Source of the DNA: Hyphomonadaceae bacterium BL14
GTDB taxonomy: Bacteria; Pseudomonadota; Alphaproteobacteria; Caulobacterales; Maricaulaceae
DNA: 64,000 nt
Reading direction: 5' to 3'
NCBI GenBank assembly: GCA_027627705.1
Contig: CP091242.1
Span: 422,076-486,075 of the forward strand
The notes beneath the pieces are model-generated. The model saw only the letters and a list, made by a program, of their open reading frames with translations, was not told the origin of the DNA and searched no databases. The position numbers and the translations under genes are program-made. This document shows, one piece after another, positions 26,883-36,405 of this stretch (position 1 is the stretch's first letter; each line of letters starts with the position of its first letter).

Positions 26883-28406
26883 ATGACCCGCCCCGTCATC
26901 ATTGCCGGTGCCGGCATAGCCGGTCTTTGGACCGCGCTTCACGCTGCCCCGCGCCGCGTGATCCTGCTCACCGGCGCGCCGCTGGGTCAGGGCGCGTCCA
27001 CCGCCTGGGCCCAGGGCGGCGTTGCGGCGGCGCTGGGGCGTGATGATGCGCCGGACCTGCATGCGGCGGACACGGTCGCGGCGGGTGCGGGCCTTGTAGA
27101 CGACGAGGCGGCGCGGATTCTGGCTGAAGCCGGACCGGCCGAGGTCGAGGCGCTGTACGCGCTGGGCGCGCCGTTCGAGCGCGCTGAAGATGGCGCATGG
27201 GCCTTGTCGCGTGAGGCGGCTCATGGCCGCGCGCGTGTGGCGCGGGTCAAGGGCGATCAGGCCGGCGCCGGCATTCTGGCAGCTCTGATCAAAGCCGTGC
27301 GCGAAGCCGGTCATGTGGATATTCGTGAAGGCTGGCGGGCTGAAGCCCTGTTGCCGGCGTCCAATGGCGGCTGCGCGGGTGTTCTGGCGCGCGGGACGGA
27401 TGGCGTTCTGGCGGCGCTGGAGGGCGATGTGGTGCTGGCCACAGGCTCGCTGTGCGGGCTCTACGCCGTGACCACCACGCCCTGGACAAGCCAGGGCCAG
27501 GCGCTGGCCATGGCCGCCGGGCTGGGCGCGGTGATCCGCGATCCCGAATTTGTCCAGTTCCACCCCACGGCCATCGATATCGGGCGCGATCCGGCACCGC
27601 TGGCCACCGAGGCGCTGCGCGGCGAGGGTGCCACTTTGATCGACCGGGCAGGGTGCCGCTTCATGCGCGCGGTGCATCCCCAAGCCGAGCTGGCACCACG
27701 CGACGTGGTCGCCCGGGCCGTCCACCGCCAGCGCCGCACCGGCAAGGGCGCGTTCCTTGATGCGCGTGCCGCTGTGGGCGAGGCTTTTCCCGAGCGCTTC
27801 CCCGCCGTGTTTGCCGCCTGCATGAGCGCCGGGATCGATCCGCGCGTGACACCGATTCCGGTCGCGCCGGCGGCGCACTATCACATGGGAGGCATTGCCA
27901 CGGATTTCGACGGCTATACCGGCGTGCCGGGGCTGTATGCCGTGGGCGAATGTGCAGCGCCGGGTGTGCACGGTGCCAATCGCCTGGCGTCCAACTCTCT
28001 GCTGGACGGGCTGGTGTTCGGACACCGCGCCGCTGCAGCGCTGCGCGAGGCGCCGGCCCGACAGGTAGCAGCGGGGCGGGCTGAAGCGCCGCCCCTGCTG
28101 CCCGGTCCTGCGCTGCAGCGCCTGCGTCAGGTGATGAGCGCGGAAGCGGGCGTGGAGCGTGATGGTGCCGGCCTCTCGCGCCTGATCGCTGTCATTGATG
28201 ATCTGGAAGCGCGTTACGGTGCCGCCCATGCGCTGATCGCCGCGCGCCTGACCGCTGTGGCAGCGCTGGCGCGCACCGAAAGCCGCGGCGCGCATTTCCG
28301 TCAGGATTTCCCGATGACGGATTGTGTGGCCCGCTCGACCCGCCTGACCCTTGAGGCGGCGCGCGCTCTGGCGCCACGCCTGCCCGCCGCCGGAGTGGCC
28401 GAATGA
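26883..28406 (+). CDS. nadB: L-aspartate oxidase
   Basis: FAD enzyme oxidising aspartate to iminoaspartate, the substrate of NadA. The 507-aa protein opens with the FAD motif VIIAGAGIAGLWTALHA, then GQGASTAWAQGGVAAAL, the active-site stretch LSREAAHGRARVARVKGD, FVQFHPTAIDI and the second FAD-contact block GLYAVGECAAPGVHGANRLASNSLLDGLVFG. The AAHGRARVARVKGD segment differs from the GGHSxxRIxHA form of enterobacteria but matches what I recall of alphaproteobacterial NadB. It lies 14 bp after nadA and overlaps nadC by 4 bp. Confidence 0.95.
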   Translation: MTRPVIIAGAGIAGLWTALHAAPRRVILLTGAPLGQGASTAWAQGGVAAALGRDDAPDLHAADTVAAGAGLVDDEAARILAEAGPAEVEALYALGAPFERAEDGAWALSREAAHGRARVARVKGDQAGAGILAALIKAVREAGHVDIREGWRAEALLPASNGGCAGVLARGTDGVLAALEGDVVLATGSLCGLYAVTTTPWTSQGQALAMAAGLGAVIRDPEFVQFHPTAIDIGRDPAPLATEALRGEGATLIDRAGCRFMRAVHPQAELAPRDVVARAVHRQRRTGKGAFLDARAAVGEAFPERFPAVFAACMSAGIDPRVTPIPVAPAAHYHMGGIATDFDGYTGVPGLYAVGECAAPGVHGANRLASNSLLDGLVFGHRAAAALREAPARQVAAGRAEAPPLLPGPALQRLRQVMSAEAGVERDGAGLSRLIAVIDDLEARYGAAHALIAARLTAVAALARTESRGAHFRQDFPMTDCVARSTRLTLEAARALAPRLPAAGVAE

Positions 28407-29251
28407 ACATCCCGCCAGTCCCGCGCGGCATCGTCGCGGAAATCGTGTCGATGACGCTGGATGAGGATCTGGGGGGGCGGGGCGATCTGACATCGCTGGC
28501 CACCATCCCGCACGGTGCCCGGGCCAAATTCGTCATCGCGGCGCGCACCGATGGCGTGCTGGCGGGCATGCAGGCCGCGGACGAGGTCTTCGATCAGGTT
28601 GATGAAACGGTCGACGTGCAATGGCTTGTCCGCGATGGCGGGGAGCTGCAGGCGGGCGCGACCGTGGCGCGGATCAGCGGCCCGGCCCGGTCCATCCTGA
28701 CGGCGGAGCGGGCGGCATTGAATTTCCTGGGGCGGCTGTCGGGCGTAGCGACGCTGACCCGGCGCTATGCGGCGGCCATTGCCGGCACGGGCTGCGTGGT
28801 CGCCCATACCCGCAAGACCACGCCGGGACTCAGAGCCCTGGAATTGCAGGCCGTGCGCGCCGGGGGCGGGGCCTCACACCGCTTCGGGCTGGATGACGCC
28901 GTCCTGATCAAGGACAATCACGTGGCCGTTTGCGGCGGCGCGGGCGAGGCGGTGCGCCGGGCGCGCGCCTTCTGTGGTCACATGACGCGCATCGCGGTTG
29001 AGATCGACCGGCTCGACCAGCTCGCCGAGGTGCTGGATGCCGGCGCGGAAAGCGTGCTGCTGGACAATTTCTCGCTGGACGATCTGCGCCTGGCCGTCGC
29101 CACCGCCAACGGCCGGGTGACGCTGGAAGCGTCGGGCGGCGTGACGCTGGAGACCATCCGCGCCATCGCCGACACCGGCGTGGACTTGATCAGCGTCGGC
29201 GCACTGACCCATTCGGCACCCGTGTTGGATCTGGGGCTGGATGCGGTCTGA
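28403..29251 (+). CDS. nadC: Nicotinate-nucleotide pyrophosphorylase (carboxylating)
   Basis: Converts quinolinate and PRPP to nicotinate mononucleotide, completing the three-step block with NadA and NadB. The 282-aa protein shows LDEDLGGRGDLTS, AERAALNFLGRLSGVAT, the substrate-binding HTRKTTPGLRALE, HRFGLDDAVLIKDNH, and EASGGVTLETIRAIADTGVDLISVGALTHS. It is the last gene of the operon and stops 6 bp before the 3' end of the convergent NrdJ-like gene; I see no terminator in that space. Confidence 0.96.
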   Translation: MNIPPVPRGIVAEIVSMTLDEDLGGRGDLTSLATIPHGARAKFVIAARTDGVLAGMQAADEVFDQVDETVDVQWLVRDGGELQAGATVARISGPARSILTAERAALNFLGRLSGVATLTRRYAAAIAGTGCVVAHTRKTTPGLRALELQAVRAGGGASHRFGLDDAVLIKDNHVAVCGGAGEAVRRARAFCGHMTRIAVEIDRLDQLAEVLDAGAESVLLDNFSLDDLRLAVATANGRVTLEASGGVTLETIRAIADTGVDLISVGALTHSAPVLDLGLDAV

Positions 29252-29257
29252 CGGGTC

Positions 29258-31807
29258 TCAGCCCGGCGGCGGACCAGACCAGCCGCAGGCGTCGCAGGCC
29301 ACACTCGCACCTTGTTCCACAAGGGTGAAATGGCCGCATTCCGGGCAGGGCTCGCCGTAGTATTCAGGTGCCGGCGCGTGAGCCGGGGCTGCGGCACCGG
29401 AGGCTGAGCCATCGCCAGCGGGCTTGCGCGGCCGCGAGGCGAGCATCACCACATTGTCAGGCAGCTGGCCGCGCGAGAAGCCGCGCGAGATGAGGCTGGC
29501 CGGATCGGCCTGGGCGGCGAGCTTCTCGCTGGCCACACCCCGGCCGATGCCGGCCGTGTCGGCGCGCGGGTCTTCGGTCTGGGCCAGATCGTCGCGGCCC
29601 AGATAGCTGACGGCCAGTTCGCGGAACAGATAGTCGAGGATCGAGGTGGCATAGGTGATGGAATCATTACCCTCCACCGGTCCCGCCGGCTCGAAGCGGG
29701 TGAACAGATAGGCGTCCACAAACTCCTCCAGCGGCACGCCGTATTGCAGACCGATGGAGATGGCGATGGCGAAGTTGTTCATCAGCGAGCGGAAAGCGGC
29801 ACCTTCCTTGTGCATGTCGATGAAAATCTCGCCCAGCTCGCCATTGTCGAACTCGCCGGTATGCAGATAGACCTTGTGACCGCCGACAGTGGATTTCTGG
29901 ATATAGCCCTTGCGCCGGTCGGGCAGTTTGCGCCGTGCGGCGGCGCGTTCGACGACGGTTTCGACCAGGCGCTCCACAATGCGCTCTTCGGTGACCACAT
30001 CGCGCGGGCCATAGTCGCCGCCGTCAAATTCGATCGTGTTCAGAAGGTCATAGAGCGCTTCGCCTTCGCGGCGGATGGTGATGGCGTGCAATCCCAGGCG
30101 CGCAGCCGAGGCGGCCAGGGCACCGGCCTCGTCCATGCCGGCGGTGCCGGGCAGGGCGATTTCCAGTCCGCACGGTGACCCAAGGACAGATTCCACCGCC
30201 ACAGCCATGGCCAGGCGCGCTTCGGGCGCAGGATCGGCGAAGACGGCGCGGTGCTCGGGTGTCAGGGCCGGGCAGTCATCCAGACGCCCCGAGCCCTGTA
30301 CATAACGCTCGGCGGCGGCGATATCGACCGGGTCGACGCCCAGCGCCTCCAGCAGTTTTCCGCCTGCGCGGTCAAAGCGCTCCGGGCTGATGCCGCAGCG
30401 CTGGGCGATTTCGGGACCCAGGCTCCAGCGATTGACCGCATAGCGCAGCGGGATGCCGTCGGCCAGCGCCGCATTGATGCGGGCGAAGGCACCATCATCC
30501 ACGCCCTGACGGCGCAGGGCGTCGATCCAGTCGGCCTTGTGACCGCCCAGGGACCGGGCACCCAGAGCGTGGGCAAGAACCTGCGCGCGGATGTCTTCAG
30601 GCAGGCCGGACAGTGCGCTGCCGATGCAGGCGGAAAAGCCTGTTCCATCAGCCGAATCCAGCGCGGCGGGCGGATGCACGCCGATGGATTCAGCACCGAG
30701 GAAGGTGAGGGACAGGGCGTCCGGGCGGGCCAGCGACAACGGCGCCGGGCTGGCCGATGCGGCGTCGATCAGCCCGGCGGCGGCCTCGCGGGCGGCGTCG
30801 CTGTCATAGGCGAGACGCTGCGCGCACAGCGCCGCGCCCAGACCGGACAGGGCGAGGGATCCGCCGGCGGCTTCCGCAATGGTGCCCCACAGGGCTGCGG
30901 CGGCTGAAAGCGCCGCCACATCAACGCCCTCGCCGGTAACGAAGCGCGTCAGCTCCAGCGTGATGGCCGGCGCCGGCGCGGGTGCCGCGCCGGTGAAATG
31001 CAGGACGGGCAGGCCGTGTGTCCACAGGGCTTCGGCCAGTTGACCGGCCAGTTTGCGCGCCGGTTCGCCGGTTTTCAGCGCGCCGTCCGCGTCGGCGAGG
31101 TCAAAGAAACGCGTATCGAGCCGGACAGGCGGCGTGACGAAGTCGGGTGAGGCGGCGTTCAATCCGGCCTCTGGCGTGGTGACGCCCTGGCGGGCGCGGG
31201 CGATGGCCCGCTCGATCATGGCGTCGGGCGCCCCGTCGCGCCGGGCGGCGCGCACGGCGCGCGCCAGAGCCCGGTTGTGGCGCGGGTCAAAGCACTCGGC
31301 TTCCGCCCCGGTGCAGTTCACGCACGCAAGTGCCACCGCCTCGAGCCGCTCGGCGAGCACCCGCGCGCCCACATCCGCGGCGGCCTGACCCATGGCGGCG
31401 GCGTTGAGATCGTGGAGGATGGAGGAGAGGTCTTCGGCTTTGGCAGCCAGCGCCGCCGCTTGCGTCTCCGGGCTTTCGCCGCGCCACAGGGCGGGGGCAG
31501 GGCAGGCTTCGCGCGCCAGCAGCGAGGCGGCAAGCTCGGCTTTCGCGAGTTTGGCGTCCCGCTTGGGGAAGGCGCCAGCGAGGCGCGCGGCCAGCTCATT
31601 GATCAGGCTTTGCGCATCCATGTCGGCGTCAAACCCACCGCCGGTCAGGGCGGCGAAGGCGGCGCAGGCGCGCGGGCTCCAGCTGGCGGGCGCGCGCAAA
31701 GCGGCGTCGGCGGGAGCGTCCAGCGCATCGGGATCAGCCGCCAGCAAAGGGCGGCTTTCGAACGCGTATCCGGCCTCGGCCAGAGTCAGACGCGGCGTGA
31801 CGGTCAT
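29258..31807 (-). CDS. Degenerate class II ribonucleotide reductase (NrdJ)-like protein with TSCPD domain
   Basis: Function unknown. Residues 627-735 (RRKLPDRRKGYIQKSTV onward) are a well-kept TSCPD domain, and the C-terminus has a CPEC...CDAC zinc-ribbon pattern (Cys 821, 824, 838, 841), both as in the tail of long alphaproteobacterial NrdJ. Upstream, weaker stretches match NrdJ in the same order: LAERLEAV...ARARQG (151-208), LAYDSDAAR (332-340), FLGAESIG (369-376), NRWSLGPEI (459-467), AAERYVQGSG (498-507), RLGLHAITIRREG (570-582). The catalytic NPCSE motif and the CNLASL Cys have no counterpart, and 849 aa is far below the roughly 1200 of NrdJ. The ATG at 31807 follows AGGAG by 5 nt. An intact, ribosome-site-bearing frame argues against a pseudogene. 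Confidence 0.75.
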   Translation of the reverse strand: MTVTPRLTLAEAGYAFESRPLLAADPDALDAPADAALRAPASWSPRACAAFAALTGGGFDADMDAQSLINELAARLAGAFPKRDAKLAKAELAASLLAREACPAPALWRGESPETQAAALAAKAEDLSSILHDLNAAAMGQAAADVGARVLAERLEAVALACVNCTGAEAECFDPRHNRALARAVRAARRDGAPDAMIERAIARARQGVTTPEAGLNAASPDFVTPPVRLDTRFFDLADADGALKTGEPARKLAGQLAEALWTHGLPVLHFTGAAPAPAPAITLELTRFVTGEGVDVAALSAAAALWGTIAEAAGGSLALSGLGAALCAQRLAYDSDAAREAAAGLIDAASASPAPLSLARPDALSLTFLGAESIGVHPPAALDSADGTGFSACIGSALSGLPEDIRAQVLAHALGARSLGGHKADWIDALRRQGVDDGAFARINAALADGIPLRYAVNRWSLGPEIAQRCGISPERFDRAGGKLLEALGVDPVDIAAAERYVQGSGRLDDCPALTPEHRAVFADPAPEARLAMAVAVESVLGSPCGLEIALPGTAGMDEAGALAASAARLGLHAITIRREGEALYDLLNTIEFDGGDYGPRDVVTEERIVERLVETVVERAAARRKLPDRRKGYIQKSTVGGHKVYLHTGEFDNGELGEIFIDMHKEGAAFRSLMNNFAIAISIGLQYGVPLEEFVDAYLFTRFEPAGPVEGNDSITYATSILDYLFRELAVSYLGRDDLAQTEDPRADTAGIGRGVASEKLAAQADPASLISRGFSRGQLPDNVVMLASRPRKPAGDGSASGAAAPAHAPAPEYYGEPCPECGHFTLVEQGASVACDACGWSGPPPG

Positions 31808-31959
31808 GGCGGCTCCTGGGGCGTCAGACGCGCGAGCGCGCGAATCACCGCTATCATACCGGAGGGGAGGGGCTGTGCGCGAATCCCGCCTGCGCCTCTG
31901 GACCGGCGGGCCGGGCGGGGGCATATACGGGGCTCTTATGCTTCGATGAGGAACGGCCC

Positions 31960-32373
31960 ATGCTCGGCTTTCTGTCCAAGATATTCACCTGGTGGAATGG
32001 CGCGTCGGCTGGTGCGGCCTGGACCATCTGGCGTTCGGGCGAGCAGGTGGGCGAGGACCAGTTCGGCAATCGGTACTTCCAGGAGCGCAAGGCCGGCACC
32101 GGTGCCGACGGCAAGACGCGCCGCTGGGTGGTGTACAAGGGCTATGCCGACGCCTCGCGCGTGCCGTCGGACTGGCATGGCTGGCTGCACCACACATTTG
32201 ATGATGCGCCGAGCGAAGAGACGATGGCGCGCCGCCCGTGGGAGCTGGACCATGAGCCCAACCATACCGGCACGCTGCGCGCCTACCGCCCAGCCGGCTC
32301 TCTGAACTTCGGGTCCCGGCGTCTGCGTCAGGAAACCTCGTCCGATTATGAACCGTGGACACCGGGCGAATAG
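31960..32373 (+). CDS. NDUFA12-family NADH:ubiquinone oxidoreductase subunit
   Basis: Accessory (17.2 kDa-type) subunit of respiratory complex I, shared by alphaproteobacteria and mitochondria. The 137-aa protein shows WTIWRSGEQVGEDQFGNRYFQERK, RWVVYKGYADASRVPSDWHGWLHH and the C-terminal YRPAGSLNFGSRR, all family marks. The main nuo operon is not in the window, as is usual for this gene. It precedes DUF2155 and aat, a common alphaproteobacterial neighbourhood. Confidence 0.92.
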   Translation: MLGFLSKIFTWWNGASAGAAWTIWRSGEQVGEDQFGNRYFQERKAGTGADGKTRRWVVYKGYADASRVPSDWHGWLHHTFDDAPSEETMARRPWELDHEPNHTGTLRAYRPAGSLNFGSRRLRQETSSDYEPWTPGE

Positions 32374-32404
32374 GCCATGGTCCCGCCACACATCTCGTGA
32401 CAAA

Positions 32405-32818
32405 ATGACTTCCATGATCCGCTCACTCGTCCTGACCGCGTCCCTCCTGATCTCCGCTCCCGCGCTTGCCCAGCAGGGCGACGGCGCGCGTGAGCTGTCC
32501 TCGCGCCCCGGTACGGTCGCCATGCTGCGCGGGCTCGACAAGGTCACGGCGCGCACCCGCGACTTCGAGGCACCGGTGGGCGAGGCGGTGCAGTTCGGCG
32601 CACTGTCCATCACCGTGCAGTATTGCCGCAAGCGGCCGCCCGAAGAGCCGCCTGAAGTGTTCGCCTTTCTGCAGGTCAATGACCGGCGCACGGACGGCTT
32701 TGGCGGCGAAGACGAGGGCGAGCAGATTTTCTCAGGCTGGATGTTTGCGTCGAGCCCGGGGCTGAACGCGCTTGAGCATCCGGTCTATGACGTCTGGGTC
32801 ATCGACTGCAGAAGCTGA
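32405..32818 (+). CDS. DUF2155 protein, exported
   Basis: Small periplasmic protein of unknown function. A signal peptide (residues 1-20, ending APALA-Q) precedes a single DUF2155 domain: [20 protein letters not shown], the [17 protein letters not shown] strand with its conserved Cys, the EIF-like [26 protein letters not shown], and a final Cys in VIDCRS. The two Cys may pair. The last 34 bp overlap the 3' end of the convergent aat gene. It is 31 bp after NDUFA12 and likely co-transcribed. Confidence 0.88.
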   Translation: MTSMIRSLVLTASLLISAPALAQQGDGARELSSRPGTVAMLRGLDKVTARTRDFEAPVGEAVQFGALSITVQYCRKRPPEEPPEVFAFLQVNDRRTDGFGGEDEGEQIFSGWMFASSPGLNALEHPVYDVWVIDCRS

Positions 32819-33435
32819 GCGCCCGGCAGGCCCTCGGGCAGGGCGAAGAAATCAGCCTCACGCGCTACCGCCTTTGACAGCATCGTTTTGTAGCGTGCCC
32901 GCGGCGTGGCCACGGCACCAAAGCGCTGCAGGTGCGCGGTCAGGAATTGCGCGTCCAGCAGCTCAAACCCGCCGGCCTTGAGCCGCGCCACCAGATGCAC
33001 CAGCGCGGTCTTGGACGCGTCGGTCTGGCGCGAGAACATGCTTTCGCCAAAGAAGGCCGCGCCCAGACTCACGCCATAGAGCCCGCCCGCCAGCGCGCCG
33101 CCGCGCCAGCACTCAACCGAGTGGGCGTGTCCGGCGGCGTGGAGTTCCAGATAGAGCGAGGCAATGCGCTCATTGATCCAGGTGTCTTCGCGGCCCGGAC
33201 CCGGTGCCGCGCAGCCGCGCAGCACCGCCTCGAAACAGCGATTTACCGTTACGTGGAACAGGTCCTGGCGCACGGTCCGGCGCAGGCTGCGCGGGATGTG
33301 GAAATCGGCCAGCGGCAGCACGCCGCGCACATCAGGCTCGAGCAGGAAGATGCGCGGATCGTCGCGCGTTTCCGCCATGGGAAACGCACCGCGCGCATAG
33401 CAGTCCAGTAACTCCTTGACCCCGAAGCCGCGCAT
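32785..33435 (-). CDS. aat: Leucyl/phenylalanyl-tRNA--protein transferase
   Basis: Adds Leu or Phe to N-terminal Arg or Lys of proteins, feeding the ClpS/ClpAP N-degron pathway. The 216-aa protein shows [10 protein letters not shown] near the N-terminus, the [16 protein letters not shown] strand, [33 protein letters not shown] and [18 protein letters not shown], all standard. Last gene of aroQ-accB-accC-aat, starting 15 bp after accC, and convergent with DUF2155 with a 34-bp coding overlap. Confidence 0.95.
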   Translation of the reverse strand: MRGFGVKELLDCYARGAFPMAETRDDPRIFLLEPDVRGVLPLADFHIPRSLRRTVRQDLFHVTVNRCFEAVLRGCAAPGPGREDTWINERIASLYLELHAAGHAHSVECWRGGALAGGLYGVSLGAAFFGESMFSRQTDASKTALVHLVARLKAGGFELLDAQFLTAHLQRFGAVATPRARYKTMLSKAVAREADFFALPEGLPGAQLLQSMTQTS

Positions 33436-33450
33436 GGCGCGGACCTCCCC

Positions 33451-34800
33451 TTACGTCTTATTGCGTTCGGCCAGCCAGCTTTCCAGCCAGCGGATGTGAT
33501 AATCACCCGCCAGGAAGGCCGGCTCCTCAAGCAGTGCCAGATGCAGCGGAATAGTGGTTTCCACCCCGCCCACGACCATCTCGCCCAGCGCGCGCTTCAG
33601 ACGCATCAGCGCTTCGGGCCGGTCGCGCCCGTGCACGATCAGCTTGCCGATCATGGAGTCGTAATAGGGCGGGATCGTGTAGCCGGCATAGAGGGCGGAA
33701 TCGAGGCGGACGCCGAGCCCGCCCGGTGCGTGGAACTCGGTCACCTTGCCCGGCGAAGGCGTGAAGGTGTTGGGGTTTTCCGCATTGATCCGGCACTCGA
33801 TGGACCAGCCATTGATCTTTACATCATCCTGAGTGAGGCCCAGCTCCAGCCCCGCGGCGACGCGGATCTGTTCGCGCACCAGGTCGACGCCGGTGATGGC
33901 CTCGGTGACCGGATGCTCCACCTGCAGGCGGGTGTTCATTTCGATGAAGAAGAACTCGCCGTTCTCGTAGAGGAACTCCACCGTGCCGGCACCGCGATAG
34001 CCGATCGCCTTGACTGCGTCGGTGACGGTTTTGCCGATCTTGGCGCGCGCGGCGGCGTCCAGCGCGACGGACGGCGCTTCCTCGAGCACTTTCTGGTGGC
34101 GGCGCTGGAGCGAGCAGTCGCGCTCGCCCAGATGGATGACATGGCCATGCTCGTCGGCCATGACCTGGATCTCGATATGGCGCGGCTTGCCAAGATATTT
34201 CTCGATATAGACCGAGCCATCACCGAAGGCGGCCTTGGCTTCGGAGGACGCGGTCTGGAGGGCTGATTCCAGGCTGGCTTCGTTCTCGGCGACCTTCATC
34301 CCGCGCCCGCCGCCGCCGGAAGCGGCCTTGATCAGCACCGGAAAGCCGATGGATTTGGCGACCTTGCGCGCTTCGGCCATGTCCGTGATGGCACCGTCAG
34401 AGCCGGGCACCACGGGGATGCCGGCATCCACGGCGGCCTGTTTGGCGGTGATCTTGTCGCCCATCAGGCGGATGGTTTCGGGCTTGGGGCCGATGAAGGT
34501 CAGGCCATGGGCTTCCACGATCTCGGCAAAGCGCGCGTTTTCCGACAGGAAGCCATAGCCGGGATGGATCGCCTGGGCGCCGGTCACTTCGGCGGCCGCA
34601 ATGATCGACGGCACGTGCAGATAGCTGCGCCCGGCAGGGGGCGGGCCGATGCACACGCTCTCATCGGCCAGCTTGACGTGCATGGCGTTGGCGTCGGCTT
34701 CCGAATGCACCGCCACCGTGGCGATGCCCATTTCGCGGCAGGCCCTGTGGATGCGCAGGGCAATTTCGCCCCGGTTGGCGATCAGGATCTTGTCGAACAT
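33451..34800 (-). CDS. accC: Acetyl-CoA carboxylase, biotin carboxylase subunit
   Basis: Carboxylates the biotin on AccB using bicarbonate and ATP, the first half of malonyl-CoA synthesis. The 449-aa protein starts [20 protein letters not shown], and shows [15 protein letters not shown], the ATP-grasp Gly loop [25 protein letters not shown], and the catalytic [16 protein letters not shown]. The ATG at 34800 matches the conserved start. It follows accB by 13 bp. The carboxyltransferase genes accA and accD are not in the window. Confidence 0.97.
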   Translation of the reverse strand: MFDKILIANRGEIALRIHRACREMGIATVAVHSEADANAMHVKLADESVCIGPPPAGRSYLHVPSIIAAAEVTGAQAIHPGYGFLSENARFAEIVEAHGLTFIGPKPETIRLMGDKITAKQAAVDAGIPVVPGSDGAITDMAEARKVAKSIGFPVLIKAASGGGGRGMKVAENEASLESALQTASSEAKAAFGDGSVYIEKYLGKPRHIEIQVMADEHGHVIHLGERDCSLQRRHQKVLEEAPSVALDAAARAKIGKTVTDAVKAIGYRGAGTVEFLYENGEFFFIEMNTRLQVEHPVTEAITGVDLVREQIRVAAGLELGLTQDDVKINGWSIECRINAENPNTFTPSPGKVTEFHAPGGLGVRLDSALYAGYTIPPYYDSMIGKLIVHGRDRPEALMRLKRALGEMVVGGVETTIPLHLALLEEPAFLAGDYHIRWLESWLAERNKT

Positions 34801-34813
34801 GCGCAGATCCGCC

Positions 34814-35314
34814 TCAGCCGATGATGAAAAGAGGCTCGCCGTATTCGACAGGCTGGGCCTCGGCGACGAGGATCTCAATCAGCTTGCCGGATTTGGGCGC
34901 GGTGATCGGGTTGAAGGTTTTCATCGCCTCGATCAGCAAAATGGTCTCGCCTTCCTTCACCGCGTCGCCGGCCTTCTTGAACAGGTCCGCGTCCGGGCTG
35001 GGGCGCAAATAGCAGGTGCCGACCATGGGCGAGTTGACCGCGCCGGGATGGGTCTTGGGGTCAGCGGCGGCCGCTTCGGGCGCGCTGGCAGCAGCAGGGA
35101 CCGGCGCGCTGACGGCCGCGGGTGCGGGCGCTGCGGCCTGGACCGGGGCGGCGGCGTAGTGGACCGCCGGGGCTGCAGGAAACTCACGCGCGACGCGGAT
35201 TTTCAGGTCGCCGCGCTCCACCTCGATCTCGGTGAGATCGGTGTCTTTGAGGATTTTGGCCAGTTCGCGCACGAACTTCGCATCGCCCTGCGGGCCGGAC
35301 GGGTTGGACGCCAT
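34814..35314 (-). CDS. accB: Biotin carboxyl carrier protein of acetyl-CoA carboxylase
   Basis: Carries biotin between AccC and the carboxyltransferase. The N-terminal part (residues about 10-45, [27 protein letters not shown]) is the usual dimer/contact segment, followed by a Pro/Ala linker and the biotinyl domain. The biotin Lys is in [10 protein letters not shown]; most enzymes have EAMKMMN here, so the residues after the Lys are slightly unusual but seen in related families. At 166 aa the length is normal. It lies between aroQ and accC. Confidence 0.95.
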   Translation of the reverse strand: MASNPSGPQGDAKFVRELAKILKDTDLTEIEVERGDLKIRVAREFPAAPAVHYAAAPVQAAAPAPAAVSAPVPAAASAPEAAAADPKTHPGAVNSPMVGTCYLRPSPDADLFKKAGDAVKEGETILLIEAMKTFNPITAPKSGKLIEILVAEAQPVEYGEPLFIIG

Positions 35315-35329
35315 GAAATCAAGATCCCT

Positions 35330-35794
35330 TTACTGGCTCGTTTTTTGACGGGCGCGCGCCAGCTGCACCGCCGCCTCTATCCCCAAGGCATAACCCATGG
35401 GACCAAAGCCGGAAATACTGCCAGCCGCAGCGCGCGCTGCATAGGACACCGCACGAAACGGTTCGCGCGCAGCAGGTTGCGACAGATGCACTTCCACAGC
35501 CGGGACGTCCACCCCCTTGAGCGCATCGAGCAGGGCGACCGAGGTGTGGGTGTAGGCGGCCGGGTTGATCACGATGGCGCTGGCCTCGCGCCCGGCGCGC
35601 TGGATCCAGTCCACAAGCTGACCTTCATGATTGGTCTGCTCGAACACGATGTCCACGCCGTGGCGGGCTGCCGCCTCGCGGCACAGCGTCTCGATATCCG
35701 CCAGCGTGGCGCGACCGTAAACCTCCGGCTCGCGGGTGCCGAGCAGGTTCAGGTTGGGACCGTTGAGCACATGGACGGGCTTGATGTCTGACAA
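35330..35794 (-). CDS. aroQ: 3-dehydroquinate dehydratase, type II
   Basis: Third step of the shikimate pathway. Of 154 aa, as usual. The N-terminal [19 protein letters not shown] with the active-site Arg and Tyr, [26 protein letters not shown], the catalytic His in [15 protein letters not shown] and the C-terminal [16 protein letters not shown] identify the class II enzyme. First gene of the accB/accC/aat operon, starting 105 bp from the divergent thiS; promoters for both should lie in that gap. Confidence 0.95.
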   Translation of the reverse strand: MSDIKPVHVLNGPNLNLLGTREPEVYGRATLADIETLCREAAARHGVDIVFEQTNHEGQLVDWIQRAGREASAIVINPAAYTHTSVALLDALKGVDVPAVEVHLSQPAAREPFRAVSYAARAAAGSISGFGPMGYALGIEAAVQLARARQKTSQ

Positions 35795-35898
35795 GATGTT
35801 CCGGCTCCGGGCGCCGGGGCGCCTTGACGACTGGCCTCAGTTTTACGACGTGAAGGGGCGGAAGAACAAGCAAACCCTTGCCCCAGAGCGCAGCACCC

Positions 35899-36108
35899 AT
35901 GCCAAAGATCACGATTGAGCTCAATGGCGAGACGCGCCAGGTAGATGCCGGACTGACGCTGGCCGGCCTGCTTGAGGCGCTGGCGCTGGATCCGCGCAAG
36001 GTGGCGGTGGAGCGCAATCTGGAGATCGCGCCGCGCGGCCAGTACGCCGCGATCACCATCGAACAGGGCGACCGGCTGGAGATCGTGCAGTTTGTCGGGG
36101 GCGGGTGA
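35899..36108 (+). CDS. thiS: Thiamine biosynthesis sulfur carrier protein ThiS
   Basis: Ubiquitin-like carrier whose C-terminal thiocarboxylate gives sulfur to the thiazole of thiamine. The 69-aa protein begins PKITIELNGETRQV and ends VQFVGGG, with the required terminal Gly-Gly. The ATG at 35899 is preferred over one 7 codons earlier because the beta-grasp fold starts right after it. Its acceptor enzyme ThiG is encoded 300 bp downstream on the same strand, with a small minus-strand gene between. I saw no clear TPP riboswitch upstream. Confidence 0.92.
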   Translation: MPKITIELNGETRQVDAGLTLAGLLEALALDPRKVAVERNLEIAPRGQYAAITIEQGDRLEIVQFVGGG

Positions 36109-36114
36109 GGGCGC

Positions 36115-36303
36115 TCAGCCCTTTTTCTTGCCCGTTACCACGCCGAGCACCGCGATCATGGCCAGGCAGATGAATCCGGCGATCATCAATGGCAGGCTGT
36201 CGTCAAACGGCGTTCCGGTAAACGTGCGCCAGGCCGCATAACCCCAGTTGGCAAGCGCGACGAGAGCCAGAACGATAGCGGCGGCAAACATGGCTGGTTG
36301 CAT
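36115..36303 (-). CDS. Small membrane protein, two helices
   Basis: 62-aa protein I do not recognise. Two hydrophobic helices (about residues 4-20 and 33-54) flank a short polar loop RTFTGTPFDDS, and the tail is GKKKG, suggesting a cytoplasmic C-terminus. The ATG at 36303 has AAGGGGGG 7 nt upstream, a strong ribosome site that supports a real gene. It lies antisense to the probable thiS-thiG transcript, filling the space between them. Confidence 0.6.
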   Translation of the reverse strand: MQPAMFAAAIVLALVALANWGYAAWRTFTGTPFDDSLPLMIAGFICLAMIAVLGVVTGKKKG

Positions 36304-36405
36304 GGACAATCCCCCCTTGAGATGAACCCGCATGCGATTTTACCCGACTGCGCCGGTGCGCGCCAGACTGATGACGCCTGCCCGGCCCCGCGTTAGAAGA
36401 AGACC

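Noticed and set aside
34649..35791. 380-aa plus-strand frame over accB and aroQ
   Set aside because: Antisense to two certain genes, His/Gly/Arg-rich without any domain.
35795..35898. TPP riboswitch upstream of thiS
   Set aside because: The gap is 104 bp and I could not find the conserved thi-box core (CTGAGA with its partner ACCTGATC-like segment).
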